Positions 6,955 through 17,748 of a stretch of DNA of 48,745 nt are shown here, piece by piece. The stretch covers positions 260,201 through 308,945 of the forward strand of contig JANQLY010000023.1 in the NCBI GenBank assembly GCA_028280345.1, given 5' to 3'. Within the stretch, counting starts at the first letter, position 1. Each line of letters opens with the position of its first letter. The DNA comes from Pseudomonadales bacterium (GTDB taxonomy: Bacteria; Pseudomonadota; Gammaproteobacteria; Pseudomonadales; UBA7239). The notes beneath the pieces were generated by a model. It ran no database searches. It worked only from the letters and a program-made list of their open reading frames with translations, and was not told the origin of the DNA. The translations under genes and the position numbers were made by a program.

Positions 6955-8952
6955 TCAAAAGTAGTAAACCGATACAATGTGAAAACCAAGCAAAACAGGA
7001 AAAGGCCAAAACGCCAGTAAATGCAGATTGTTAACTGATCGGCGTACCTGTAATGCCATCTTCGCTGGCATAGCATTAGCCTTTGCAGCAACAAATGCTG
7101 CCACTCCACCCAGTAGTGACAACACAATAAAGTTAGCCATCAACCACTGATTCAGGTTTACACCAAAATGCAATCCGGTATGCGCCATCAATAACAACAA
7201 GCAAAGTAAGCCCAGTGAGGCATGAAAATTTCGCCAAAACACAAACTTTCCAATACGAAAACCGTTCCACCGCTTACTCAGAGATAGCAACATAGCTAAA
7301 AGGCACAGCGCCAGAATTGAAAACCCACTGATCTGCTTGTACAACGACTGTATCCACAACAGGTCAAAGCGCCAGGGATTTTGTACACTATCGCTATAGG
7401 CGAATGGTGTCATTAACAGCGTCAGTATAGAAACGACCAGTGCCAACAGTCCAAAGGCCATTAACGACAGACTTGTGCCAGACTGCTCGACAGCGCCGCT
7501 TTCAGAATCACCGGTGAATTGATCCAACAAAGGTTTGCAGGAACCACAGACCATGCTCGCACCGGTTTTTTGCGCCAACGCCTGAGTAGTACAATACCCC
7601 TGCTCAAAAGCCTCACTAATTGCTTGTCTTGAAACACTTTTACAATTACAGACTACCGCCATTTCAGACCAGGTAGAGATATCTGTCGCATTTCGCTCAT
7701 CAAAGACATTGCCCGTTAGCTTAAACAGCAAACAGCGCAAAAAGCCTACTCGACGCCCCTGCCTAACATACTCCTGTATCTGAAACGACTCTGACCACTC
7801 CCCAATAGACAGCGCACCTATCAGAACACCTTTGCGAAGATAAATTTTTCGATAATCGCTTCCCTTTCTCCAGCTAAAGCTTTCAATTCGATCACTGTGA
7901 TATTCTTCCTGAACATCACCCACCGAAAAAACAGACTCTTCGGCAACTTTTAATTTTGCCGCAGAAATATAGCCCTTATAGTTAACTTCCTTTCCTGCAA
8001 TATGAAATGCTGCAACTGCGGCTTGCTCAAGGCCTGGCCCGACAAGACCGACAACTTCCTGTTCAAATTGGGCGCACTCTCCAACTGCATAAATATTTGC
8101 ATCTGTTGTTTGCAAATTCGAATTGACTTTTACACCCTTACTCACAGAAAGCTTCGCATAGGACGCAAGCGCAACATTAGGCTTGATACCCGCACAAACA
8201 ATAACCGTGTCACAATTAATCACCTTGCCGCTTTGTAGACGCACACCGGAAACAATCGAACGGTCATTTTCGATCGTCTCGCAGATAATCGCACGTACGC
8301 CGGATCCTAACTCGAACTTTAATCCACGATCTTCAAGTCCGGACTGCAGAATACTTGCCGCCTTGTCATCCAACTGACGATTCATAATGCGTGGTGCCTG
8401 CTGCACCACAGTCACTTCAGTAGAGTTCTTTAACATCGCCCGGGCAGCCTCAAGACCAAGCAACCCTGCACCGATTACAATGGTATGGCGCGATGCCATG
8501 CTACGCGCCTGCAAACTGGCGACATCTTTCAGATTGCGAAAAGTGTATACCCGTTTTGCCTTGACGCCCGGTATGGAAGGGATATGTGGTGAAGAACCTG
8601 TCGCAAGCACAAGCTGCTTGTAGTAATGGTGCTTACCATACTCATCAATAACACAGCGTTTATGACGGTCAATTTCAACAATCGCACAGTTAAAAATTTG
8701 CTCAACATTATTTCTTTCAAAGGCGTGATCAGGAAATACCGCCTCGTAGGGAATATCACCCCCTAACAAAGGTGACAGCTTGATTCTATCGTAAGGACGC
8801 CATGGTTCATTACCAAACCAGCGTACCGTTTTAAACGGGCACAGGCGTGATACTGTCTCGACAAAGCGCTGCCCGACCGGGCCTGCGCCAACAACAATAA
8901 TATCGCACTCAGCAAGCGTTTCTGCCTCTATGGTATTTACTGCTATTACCAT
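6955..8952 (-). CDS. FAD/NAD oxidoreductase + BFD [2Fe-2S] + bis-haem b membrane fusion
   Basis: 665 residues from the ATG at 8952 (AGG eight bases upstream; an ATG at 9000 adds 16 residues). Domain order: FAD fold with GAGPVG (22-27), NAD(P) fold with GAGLLG (161-166), FAD-binding AVGECA near 290, as in NirB-type nitrite reductases and rubredoxin reductases. Then comes a bacterioferredoxin-associated-ferredoxin-type [2Fe-2S] module with CxC (435, 437) and CxxC (469, 472), 31 residues between the pairs as in NirB. The sirohaem reductase domains of NirB are absent. Instead the C-terminus has five hydrophobic helices with two H-x13-H pairs (577/591 and 644/658), the spacing used by ferric reductase/NOX proteins to hold two b haems. 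The protein should carry electrons from NAD(P)H across the inner membrane. Adjacent to the 11-haem cytochrome gene. Confidence 0.88.
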   Translation of the reverse strand: MVIAVNTIEAETLAECDIIVVGAGPVGQRFVETVSRLCPFKTVRWFGNEPWRPYDRIKLSPLLGGDIPYEAVFPDHAFERNNVEQIFNCAIVEIDRHKRCVIDEYGKHHYYKQLVLATGSSPHIPSIPGVKAKRVYTFRNLKDVASLQARSMASRHTIVIGAGLLGLEAARAMLKNSTEVTVVQQAPRIMNRQLDDKAASILQSGLEDRGLKFELGSGVRAIICETIENDRSIVSGVRLQSGKVINCDTVIVCAGIKPNVALASYAKLSVSKGVKVNSNLQTTDANIYAVGECAQFEQEVVGLVGPGLEQAAVAAFHIAGKEVNYKGYISAAKLKVAEESVFSVGDVQEEYHSDRIESFSWRKGSDYRKIYLRKGVLIGALSIGEWSESFQIQEYVRQGRRVGFLRCLLFKLTGNVFDERNATDISTWSEMAVVCNCKSVSRQAISEAFEQGYCTTQALAQKTGASMVCGSCKPLLDQFTGDSESGAVEQSGTSLSLMAFGLLALVVSILTLLMTPFAYSDSVQNPWRFDLLWIQSLYKQISGFSILALCLLAMLLSLSKRWNGFRIGKFVFWRNFHASLGLLCLLLLMAHTGLHFGVNLNQWLMANFIVLSLLGGVAAFVAAKANAMPAKMALQVRRSVNNLHLLAFWPFPVLLGFHIVSVYYF

Positions 8953-9203
8953 GATACATGCCTGAAATAATCTATTGCCGATAAACAGAGCACAAACCAT
9001 GCCAAGCCATGCAATTTGACCTAATCACTAAAATTTAAAGGGAATAGCACTGGTTTGGTTCAGATTATTTTCATTTTCAAAAAATCATGCACACATTTTT
9101 ATCATTATTCATTATGCAACTTTTGTTGTATTCACCAACTCAGTGCCAGAAAATCATGCAGGTACTAATAAGGTGCATATTATTTGCAGGAAATATAGGT
9201 TAC

Positions 9204-10091
9204 CTAGAGCAACGTTCTCTCTGCATAGTGCATATTAATTCTAACTCCTTTATTAAATACCTCATATAGCTCATCCATAGCCATCGTAAACAGATAAAAT
9301 ACAGTTTCTGTTTTTATCGCAATGTCATCTGTAGAAATAATCGAGTTTTCTACAACCTCGTGGAGTTTTCTAATTTTATATTTGCAATCGCAAGAGCTTA
9401 ACAATGAAAAAATTGCGTGACTCAACGACTTGTCCAGGTAGGAAAAAGCCAGATAAATCGTATCCAGCTCTTCAATCAGACCTCGAACAATAAACGTCAG
9501 CTTGCTTTCAAAAGGCTGGATAAAATCATCTTTGGTTCGATACGCCGATATCAATGTTGCCAACGCTCGGCACTGGCCTACTTTCTCAATATATTGTAAA
9601 AAATCTTTTTGCAGTAACTTGTTGTACTTTTGCAGTTCCTCGTTATTGGACATCACATGATCTTTTGTCCGTGTCATTTCCCAGATAAAATCAATCAACT
9701 CATTGATCAAATGCCCATGTAACTCAAACTGCTGCATCGGTGTATCAATACTGGAAATATAACTTACGGTCTCCCACTCCAGGTTGACTTGCCGCAGGGC
9801 ATCCTGATTAACCACCTCCGGGTAGTCTCTGGCAATATTCAGGCAAGCATCCACTTTTTCCCTGGTACTCTGAATATTCTCTTCAAATGAGCAGTGATTG
9901 CCGAGAAACCCAAGTACCGAGCCACGGTGTTGCTGCACCATTCGGATCATCTCAACCATGACATCCTGCACACAATAAACAAGATTGCGCTGCACATTGC
10001 GCTCAATACTGGCACGCAAGTTCTTTTCCAGCAAAGATTCTGAAAACTCCACCAGTTTCAGCGTTGTCGCTGTATCTTCATTATTTGCCAT
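9204..10091 (-). CDS. NIT-domain-like sensor protein (nitrate/nitrite sensing, putative)
   Basis: 295 residues, almost all helical, no signal peptide or membrane segment. Near residues 50-65 it has VQQHRGSVLGFLGN, resembling the QRERG-x-(S/A)-x-(F/Y)-L motif of NIT (nitrate/nitrite-sensing) domains, followed by a helical bundle up to the C-terminus. No ANTAR, kinase or cyclase domain is visible. It is the first gene behind a sigma-54-type promoter and heads the cluster encoding the FAD fusion and cytochromes, though 251 bases separate it from the next start. A cytoplasmic nitrate/nitrite-responsive regulator or scaffold fits both motif and context; the assignment is tentative. Confidence 0.55.
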   Translation of the reverse strand: MANNEDTATTLKLVEFSESLLEKNLRASIERNVQRNLVYCVQDVMVEMIRMVQQHRGSVLGFLGNHCSFEENIQSTREKVDACLNIARDYPEVVNQDALRQVNLEWETVSYISSIDTPMQQFELHGHLINELIDFIWEMTRTKDHVMSNNEELQKYNKLLQKDFLQYIEKVGQCRALATLISAYRTKDDFIQPFESKLTFIVRGLIEELDTIYLAFSYLDKSLSHAIFSLLSSCDCKYKIRKLHEVVENSIISTDDIAIKTETVFYLFTMAMDELYEVFNKGVRINMHYAERTLL

Positions 10092-10142
10092 GATTGGTCT
10101 GCCCCTGATTAAACCCCACTACAGTACCTGTGTAAAAGGTTT

Positions 10143-10159
10143 AGCAATTCCTATGCCAG
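10143..10159 (-). promoter_or_regulatory. Sigma-54 (RpoN) promoter for the redox cluster
   Basis: Read on the minus strand the sequence is CTGGCATAGGAATTGCT. It matches the RpoN consensus TGGCAC-N5-TTGCW, with GG at -24 and GC at -12 exactly ten bases apart. Transcription would start near 10131-10133, about 40 bases before the ATG at 10091. Further upstream lies a dyad TTTGGT-N9-ACCAAA at 10194-10214 and a second GCACCAAA copy at 10239-10246, in the range where enhancer-binding proteins sit. Confidence 0.7.
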
Positions 10160-10193
10160 GCAGAAACACCTTGCACAAGCGATAAACGAGTAT

Positions 10194-10246
10194 TTTGGTT
10201 ACTGGCGCACCAAACCAGGCAAGGGCGGCCTATTTTATGCACCAAA
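10194..10246. promoter_or_regulatory. Candidate enhancer-binding sites upstream of sigma-54 promoter
   Basis: A dyad TTTGGT (10194-10199) with ACCAAA (10209-10214), spaced nine bases, and a repeat of GCACCAAA at 10207-10214 and 10239-10246. GGTGC/GCACC half-sites resemble those of NtrC. They lie roughly 60-115 bases upstream of the predicted start on the minus strand. Confidence 0.4.
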
Positions 10247-10254
10247 AGAGCAAT

Positions 10255-11577
10255 TTAGTGTTTTGGCACGCCCCAAAGGTCGTATTCGTCGGCATGCTCG
10301 ATGGTCACTTCTACCCGCTCTCCAGGTTGCAACTGTGTTTCACCATTGAGATAGACCGCACCATCGATTTCCGGTGCATCGGCAAAACTGCGAGCGATGG
10401 CGCCCTCCTCATCTACTTCATCGATGAGTACTTGTAAGGTTTTCCCTATTTTATTTTGCAGCTTTTGTTCCGAAATACTCTGCTGTAATGCCATCAAGCG
10501 CTCCCAGCGTTCCTGCTTGACAGCTTCGGGCACATGATCGGACAAGGTATTGGCGGCAGCCCCTTCAACCGCAGAGTATTGAAAACAGCCCACACGATCC
10601 AGCTGTGCAGCCTCAAGCCATTGCAGCAGTTCTGCAAAATCCTGCTCGGTTTCCCCGGGAAAGCCGACAATGAAGGTTGAGCGCAAAGTAATGTCCGGAC
10701 AGATTTCGCGCCAACGTGTAATACGCTCCAGCACATTCTCGGCGTGAGCCGGTCGTTTCATCGCCTTGAGTACAGAGCGGCTGGCGTGCTGAAACGGAAT
10801 ATCAAGGTAGGGAAGAATCCTGCCCTCTGCCATCAGCGGAATGATATTGTCCACATGGGGATAGGGATACACATAGTGCAAACGCACCCAGACACCCAGC
10901 TCACCGAGAGCTTCACACAATTCCTGCATGCGCGATTTGATCGGCCGCCCCTGCCAGAAGCCAGTACGGTATTTAATATCAACACCGTAGGCACTGGTAT
11001 CCTGAGAAATCACCAGCAGTTCCTTTACACCGGCATCTACAAGTCGCTGCGCCTCATCAAGCACCTCACCAATTGGCCGGCTAACCAGGTCACCGCGCAG
11101 TGAAGGAATAATGCAAAAGCTGCAACGATGATTGCAGCCCTCCGAAATTTTTAAATAGGCATAGTGTTTTGGTGTGAGCTTGATACCCTGGGCGGGCACA
11201 AGATCAAGATGGGGGTTATGTGTTTTTTCATAGGGCACATGTTCATGTACTGCACCCACCACCTGCTCATACTGATGCGGTCCTGTGACACTAAGCACCT
11301 GTGGGTGGATCTCACGAATTTTTTCTTCTTCTCCCCCCATACACCCGGTCACAACTACCCGGCCATTCTCCGCAAGTGCCTCACCAATGGCTTCGAGTGA
11401 TTCCTGCTTTGCACTATCAATAAAACCACAGGTATTGACCACCACCAGATCAGCCCCGCTGTAGTCTGCAGCTACCTCATAGCCGTCGGTACGCAGCTGG
11501 GTAATAATTCTTTCTGAATCGACGAGAGCCTTCGGGCAACCGAGGCTGACAAAGCCAATTTTTGGGGACTCAGACAT
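10255..11577 (-). CDS. rimO: Ribosomal protein S12 methylthiotransferase RimO
   Basis: 440 residues, the normal family length. The N-terminal UPF0004 domain has the three [4Fe-4S] cysteines (14, 50, 79) in [21 protein letters not shown] and VTGCMG. The radical SAM motif CNHRCSFC (148, 152, 155) follows, with IIPSLRG typical of RimO rather than MiaB. A C-terminal TRAM domain closes the protein. It adds a methylthio group to Asp 89 (E. coli numbering) of ribosomal protein S12. Transcribed alone, divergent from the arylsulfotransferase-like gene. Confidence 0.97.
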   Translation of the reverse strand: MSESPKIGFVSLGCPKALVDSERIITQLRTDGYEVAADYSGADLVVVNTCGFIDSAKQESLEAIGEALAENGRVVVTGCMGGEEEKIREIHPQVLSVTGPHQYEQVVGAVHEHVPYEKTHNPHLDLVPAQGIKLTPKHYAYLKISEGCNHRCSFCIIPSLRGDLVSRPIGEVLDEAQRLVDAGVKELLVISQDTSAYGVDIKYRTGFWQGRPIKSRMQELCEALGELGVWVRLHYVYPYPHVDNIIPLMAEGRILPYLDIPFQHASRSVLKAMKRPAHAENVLERITRWREICPDITLRSTFIVGFPGETEQDFAELLQWLEAAQLDRVGCFQYSAVEGAAANTLSDHVPEAVKQERWERLMALQQSISEQKLQNKIGKTLQVLIDEVDEEGAIARSFADAPEIDGAVYLNGETQLQPGERVEVTIEHADEYDLWGVPKH

Positions 11578-11609
11578 ATCAATATGAACAGGGGCTAATA
11601 ACGGCCCAC

Positions 11610-11615
11610 ATTATA
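11610..11615 (-). promoter_or_regulatory. -10 element for rimO
   Basis: A perfect TATAAT on the minus strand, 33 bases before the rimO ATG. No convincing -35 hexamer sits at the expected distance, so only the -10 is called. Confidence 0.45.
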
Positions 11616-11759
11616 CATCACTGCCACACATGTCGGGCTGACTAAAACTCTCTATATCCTTGTTTTCACAGCGTTTTCACAGCGTCTATTTGGCCTTTGC
11701 TGGCAATTACGGTAGTATTCCTGTCGTATTTTTCAGGTTTACATCTACCCCCGATTATA

Positions 11760-13055
11760 ATGAGAATTCTCGCCTTTTATATTTTCCTGCTATCCGTCAT
11801 TGTTACCAGTGTCACCTACGGTTTTTTAGCCGCCGCATTCAAGTGGTTTCCCTACCACACTTATTCCGCCATTCTTAGCGACCTCAGGGAACAGATGCTC
11901 AACGAGGCACACCCCTCGTATCTGTTTGAAACTTTGCACAGTGAAAGCTCGGTGGTAACCCACAAGCCCGACAAGGTCGGCGACGGCCTTGTACTGATCT
12001 CCGGCTATATGCCCGTAGAGCGCGACTGGGTGCCCGGCATTAAGCTTATCGATAATGAGGGCAATACCGTTTTTAACTGGACAACTACCAACCTCGACCT
12101 GTTCAGAAGTCACATGCGCACCCAGGCCTATGTACACGGTAGTTATGTATACCCGAATGGTGACATTCTGCTGAATTTTGAATACCGCGCTCTTGTCAAA
12201 CTCAGCGCCTGTGGTGAAATTCTCTGGCGGCTGGAACCTCCCACCCACCACTCACTGTTTCGCGATGAAGAAGGTAACTTCTGGGCTTCAGGCCTGAAAC
12301 GCATCAAGGGCGATGCCGTCAAGCAGTACAAAATCGACTTTCCAGGTATTGCCAAACCCTATGTGGATGAGACAATTGTAAAAATCTCTCCGGAGGGTGA
12401 AATCCTCAAAGAGATCAGCTTGTTAAAAGCTTTTTACAGTAACGAGAAATATCGCCCACTGTTGTGGAAATACAAACGCACACAAACTCACCAGGGCGAT
12501 ATCTTCCATATGAACGACGCCGAAGTACTTAACCCTTCCCTCGCCGACAAATTTCCAGGCCTTGAGCCCTGGGATGTTGTCGTATCACTAAAAAAACTCA
12601 ATACCATTGCCATCCTCAATCAGGACGGCGAGATCAAATGGTTATCTGAAGGTGACTTTAACGAGCAACACGATCCAGACTTCGAACCGGATGGTCGCCT
12701 CGTCATCTTTAACAACAATATGGACTTTTCCAAAAACGGCGAATACCTGGGTGGCAGTAAAATCCAGGCCATCGCCTATGACGACAGTTACGCGATGGAA
12801 CAGCTCTACCCTGTCGCCGGCAGCCCGCGCTTTTACACCAAGGCCGGCGGCAAACACCAGCTGACGCTAAACGGCAACCGTATGATTACCGAGGCACAAA
12901 CCGGGCGCGCGATTGAAGTTACTCCGGAAGGTGAAATTGTCTGGGAGTGGATCAACGACCGCTATGACGATGTGCTGACCCCGGAAGTCCTCGAAGTAAC
13001 CCGCTATGAGAATATTACCGCCGATGTGGTAAAAAGTTGGAGTTGCGACAGTTAA
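11760..13055 (+). CDS. Arylsulfotransferase (ASST)-family protein
   Basis: 431 residues from the ATG at 11760; a TTG at 11697 would put 21 residues before it. An N-terminal hydrophobic segment (about 3-24) anchors or exports the protein. The rest reads as a beta-propeller of the ASST type: GYMPVERDWVPGIKLIDNEGNTVFNW opens the first blade, and repeated EG-(E/G)-I-(V/L)-W strand ends recur to the last, PEGEIVWEWIND. A histidine cluster THQGDIFHMND lies in the middle, where family enzymes carry the sulfated His. Membrane-bound relatives of unknown substrate are common in marine bacteria, so sulfotransfer is likely but not proven. It converges on trpS with nine bases between. Confidence 0.82.
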   Translation: MRILAFYIFLLSVIVTSVTYGFLAAAFKWFPYHTYSAILSDLREQMLNEAHPSYLFETLHSESSVVTHKPDKVGDGLVLISGYMPVERDWVPGIKLIDNEGNTVFNWTTTNLDLFRSHMRTQAYVHGSYVYPNGDILLNFEYRALVKLSACGEILWRLEPPTHHSLFRDEEGNFWASGLKRIKGDAVKQYKIDFPGIAKPYVDETIVKISPEGEILKEISLLKAFYSNEKYRPLLWKYKRTQTHQGDIFHMNDAEVLNPSLADKFPGLEPWDVVVSLKKLNTIAILNQDGEIKWLSEGDFNEQHDPDFEPDGRLVIFNNNMDFSKNGEYLGGSKIQAIAYDDSYAMEQLYPVAGSPRFYTKAGGKHQLTLNGNRMITEAQTGRAIEVTPEGEIVWEWINDRYDDVLTPEVLEVTRYENITADVVKSWSCDS

Positions 13056-13064
13056 GCGATCCGC

Positions 13065-14072
13065 TCAAGCCAGCGAATAGATCCCTACTGCCTTGCGCAA
13101 GTCTTTTAGCAGCACCGAACTACTCGCACGGGCTTTTTCTGCGCCCTCAAGCAGAATGCGCTCAATTTCCGGTCCGTTTTCCATCAACTCGTTATAACGT
13201 TCGCGAGCTTCCTTCAGCTCATCGTTAATCAACGCAAACAAACGCTTTTTCGCCTCACCCCAGGCAATACCGTTTTCAAACTCGCGACGCATTTCTGCAG
13301 TCTGCTCGTCTGTTGCAAATGCTTGCCAGATCTGGAACACCGTAGAGGTATCCGCATCTTTCGGCTCCCCAGGCTCAAGCAAATTGGTTTTAATTTTATT
13401 GATATGCTTTTGCAGTTTTTTCTCGGGCAAAAACAATGGAATGGTGTTGTTATAGCTCTTGCTCATCTTGCGACCATCAAGCCCCTGTAACACAGCCACC
13501 TGTTCATCAACTACCGCTTCAGGCAGGGCAAAATGCTCGCCGTAAATATGATTAAAACGCTGCGCAATATCCCGCGCCATTTCCACATGCTGTATCTGAT
13601 CCTTGCCTACAGGTACTTTGGTGGCATTAAACATCAGAATATCAGCCGCCATCAGCACCGGGTAGGAAAATAACCCCATTGTGACTGCCTTGTCCGAATC
13701 TTCCCCTTCTGCCTCATTGGCATCCACCGCAGCTTTATAGGCATGGGCACGATTCATCAAACCCTTTGCTGCGAGGCAGGTTAAAAACCACATCAATTCG
13801 GGGATTTCCGGCACATCAGACTGGCGGTAAAACACCACATTATCTGTATTGAGCCCGAGTGCCAACCAGGTGGCCGCTATCTCTTTGGTGGACTGATGAA
13901 CCAGTGCCGGATCCTGACATTTAATCAGCGCATGGTAGTCCGCAAGAAAATAATAGGCCTGATTATTGGTATTCTGACTCGCCTCAATCGCCGGGCGAAT
14001 CGCGCCCACATAGTTGCCGAGGTGAGGTGTACCGGTTGTGGTAATACCGGTTAAAACAACATCTTTACTCAT
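13065..14072 (-). CDS. trpS: Tryptophanyl-tRNA synthetase
   Basis: 335 residues, the length of the compact bacterial enzyme. The class I signature appears as [10 protein letters not shown] near residue 14, and KMSKS is intact in [17 protein letters not shown]. It charges tRNA-Trp. The start lies 18 bases after holB on the same strand, so it is probably co-transcribed with the fab-holB operon; in E. coli the gene is elsewhere (dam-trpS). Shine-Dalgarno sequence is weak. Confidence 0.97.
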   Translation of the reverse strand: MSKDVVLTGITTTGTPHLGNYVGAIRPAIEASQNTNNQAYYFLADYHALIKCQDPALVHQSTKEIAATWLALGLNTDNVVFYRQSDVPEIPELMWFLTCLAAKGLMNRAHAYKAAVDANEAEGEDSDKAVTMGLFSYPVLMAADILMFNATKVPVGKDQIQHVEMARDIAQRFNHIYGEHFALPEAVVDEQVAVLQGLDGRKMSKSYNNTIPLFLPEKKLQKHINKIKTNLLEPGEPKDADTSTVFQIWQAFATDEQTAEMRREFENGIAWGEAKKRLFALINDELKEARERYNELMENGPEIERILLEGAEKARASSSVLLKDLRKAVGIYSLA

Positions 14073-14090
14073 ATCTGATACTTATTTGGT

Positions 14091-15077
14091 TTATCTGTTT
14101 CGTAAATTCGCCCAATCGATGAGCAGGGATTCTACCAGCAATTGCTCGTTGGGGTTGGCGGTACTTTCCAGTTGCTGCCTGGCAGTGAGCAATTGCTGCA
14201 TAAAACCGAGCACACGCTGCTCGCTCAGACCAAATTGCCGGATAAAACCCGGCCGCTCCGGGCTATTCTGTACCAGGTGTTTCACCTCAAGCAGCAACCA
14301 ACGCCACCACCAGGTCACCACATTAACCATGCCCACATCGAGCCACGTCGATGCCATTGTCAATGGAGACTGTTCACCTGCCAGCAGTTGCTTAAGCCCT
14401 GTGACCATCTCGCCAATCGCATCGTTAAATTCCAGTTCCTGCCATTCGAGTGCCAGTAGCGGACTGCCACCACTCATACCGAGCAGGCGCTGGCGCACCT
14501 TGTCATCCGTGATATAAGTGGCAAGCCACTGATCAACAACATCTTTGGGCGGCTGTGGCAGCTCTACGCGCTGGCAGCGACTGCGTATTGTTGCCATCAC
14601 TTTTGCCGGATAATGGGCAATCAACAAAAACTGGGTATTGGAGCCTGGCTCCTCAAGACTCTTCAGCAAAGCATTCGCCGCATTCGGGTTCATCGCCTCT
14701 GCCGGCTCGATCACAATCACACGACGCCCGCCCTGCAATGAGGTATGGGTAACAAAGTCCACTACTTTTCGAATCTGATCCACCTTGATCACTTTCGCTA
14801 CCTTGCCATCATCGCGCTGTTCCAGTGATACACGGATAAAATCCGGATGCGTCTGCGCATCCAGCAAATGACACTGGGAACAATTACCACAGGGGAAACC
14901 CGATGCCGGTTGCTCACACAGCAAATAGCGTGCAAACACATCGGCAAACTTTTCGATACCACAACCGGTTGGCCCCTGTAACAACAAGGCATGAGGCAAA
15001 CGCTGTTGCTCAAGCTGCTGCAATAGATAGTCCCAGCTATCCTGTTGCCAGGGATAAATAAACGCACTTTCGTTCAC
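14091..15077 (-). CDS. holB: DNA polymerase III delta' subunit
   Basis: 328 residues from GTG 15077, chosen because it begins 13 bases after the tmk stop with GAGG upstream; the frame continues 28 codons further into tmk but without need. It is the clamp-loader subunit delta'. Visible are LLLQGPTGCGIEKFA in the position of a degenerate P-loop, the zinc module CGNCSQCHLLDAQTHPD, the SRC-like box region IRSRCQRVELP, and NALLKSLEEP. Gene order tmk-holB is the gammaproteobacterial standard. Confidence 0.95.
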   Translation of the reverse strand: MNESAFIYPWQQDSWDYLLQQLEQQRLPHALLLQGPTGCGIEKFADVFARYLLCEQPASGFPCGNCSQCHLLDAQTHPDFIRVSLEQRDDGKVAKVIKVDQIRKVVDFVTHTSLQGGRRVIVIEPAEAMNPNAANALLKSLEEPGSNTQFLLIAHYPAKVMATIRSRCQRVELPQPPKDVVDQWLATYITDDKVRQRLLGMSGGSPLLALEWQELEFNDAIGEMVTGLKQLLAGEQSPLTMASTWLDVGMVNVVTWWWRWLLLEVKHLVQNSPERPGFIRQFGLSEQRVLGFMQQLLTARQQLESTANPNEQLLVESLLIDWANLRNR

Positions 15078-15090
15078 AGAGCCAGATCCC

Positions 15091-16792
<1,702 letters not shown>

Positions 16793-16810
16793 ATTTTTTC
16801 TTCTTCAATA

Positions 16811-17683
16811 TCACCGGTATAACACTGCATAGCCGAGCTCGTGCACATGCTGCTGCATTTGCTGTGTTACCTTCCCACGGGAAAATGATTTGATACCAAT
16901 GGCAAGCAGTGGTCGCACACCGAACACACTGTTGCAAATAAAAACCTCATCGGCATGGCAGAGTTCTGCCACAGTGACACGTTTTTCTTTCACCGGTATG
17001 CCCAACTGCGGAGCCACTTCTTCAACAATGTAGTCGCGCATTACACCGCGCACCCCCGCCTGATGCAGCTGTGGTGTATAGAGCACCTGGTCTCTAGCGT
17101 AGAATAAGTTACTTGCCGTCGCTTCTACCACATTGCCTTTTTCGCTACAGACAACTTGCTCCGGCTCTCGTCCTGAAGTCGCCACCATTACCTGATCAAG
17201 GCGATTGAGGTGCTTGATGCCCGCCAGTGCCGGGTTAATCGGCAGACGCCAATCGGCAATCCCACCTCGCACTCCTTCCAGCAATTCTGCCGGGTAAGAT
17301 AAGCCGGAAAAAAACTGCCAGTAACGATTCGCACCAGCCGAAAGGTTTGCTGCGTAACCTCGTCCACAAGCGGTGCGCGTTACCACCAGCTTTACGACAC
17401 CCGCACCACCTGCCGCTGTTGTCGTTTCAACTGCTCGCGCACATACACTATCCAGTTCTTTGCGTACAGCCTCACGATCCAAAGCTATACCCAGACGTTC
17501 ACAGCCGGCAAACAAGCGCTGCAAATGCCGCTCCTGCAAGACAATATGTCCATCGACAAACAGCATCGTCTCAAACAGGCCATCTCCATAGCAAAGACCC
17601 CGGTCGGTTAATGCAACCAGGGTCTCGTGTGTGTCGTGAAAGTGGCCATTGATCATGGCGAAGTCTGTAGCGCTATTCATCAT
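16811..17683 (-). CDS. pabC: Aminodeoxychorismate lyase
   Basis: 290 residues, a fold-type IV PLP enzyme. DRGLCYGDGLFETM near residue 27 and the PLP-bearing lysine in GIKHLNRLDQV are typical, as is the later SNLFYARD region (family: NxFxV). It converts 4-amino-4-deoxychorismate to p-aminobenzoate and pyruvate for folate synthesis. Two adjacent ATG codons (17683, 17680) make the exact start ambiguous by one residue. It follows fabF and precedes mltG, the conserved order. Confidence 0.94.
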   Translation of the reverse strand: MMNSATDFAMINGHFHDTHETLVALTDRGLCYGDGLFETMLFVDGHIVLQERHLQRLFAGCERLGIALDREAVRKELDSVCARAVETTTAAGGAGVVKLVVTRTACGRGYAANLSAGANRYWQFFSGLSYPAELLEGVRGGIADWRLPINPALAGIKHLNRLDQVMVATSGREPEQVVCSEKGNVVEATASNLFYARDQVLYTPQLHQAGVRGVMRDYIVEEVAPQLGIPVKEKRVTVAELCHADEVFICNSVFGVRPLLAIGIKSFSRGKVTQQMQQHVHELGYAVLYR

Positions 17684-17748
17684 CCGGTTTTGTCCTATTC
17701 CGGCCTATTGTCCCATGATGGTAACGCTATTGGCAGGGTTTATAGCCT

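Noticed and set aside
9015..9030. FNR-like half-site (TTGAC...ATCA) upstream of the FAD fusion gene
   Set aside because: Spacing and second half do not fit TTGAT-N4-ATCAA.
9120..9145. TGGCACTGAGTTGG as a second sigma-54 promoter before the FAD fusion gene
   Set aside because: Spacing is one base short and the -12 GC is GG.
9081..9160. AAAATCATGCA repeated 69 bases apart, and GTGCATATTA repeated nearby
   Set aside because: Short A/T-rich direct repeats without dyad symmetry; could be chance, noted only as possible regulator sites.
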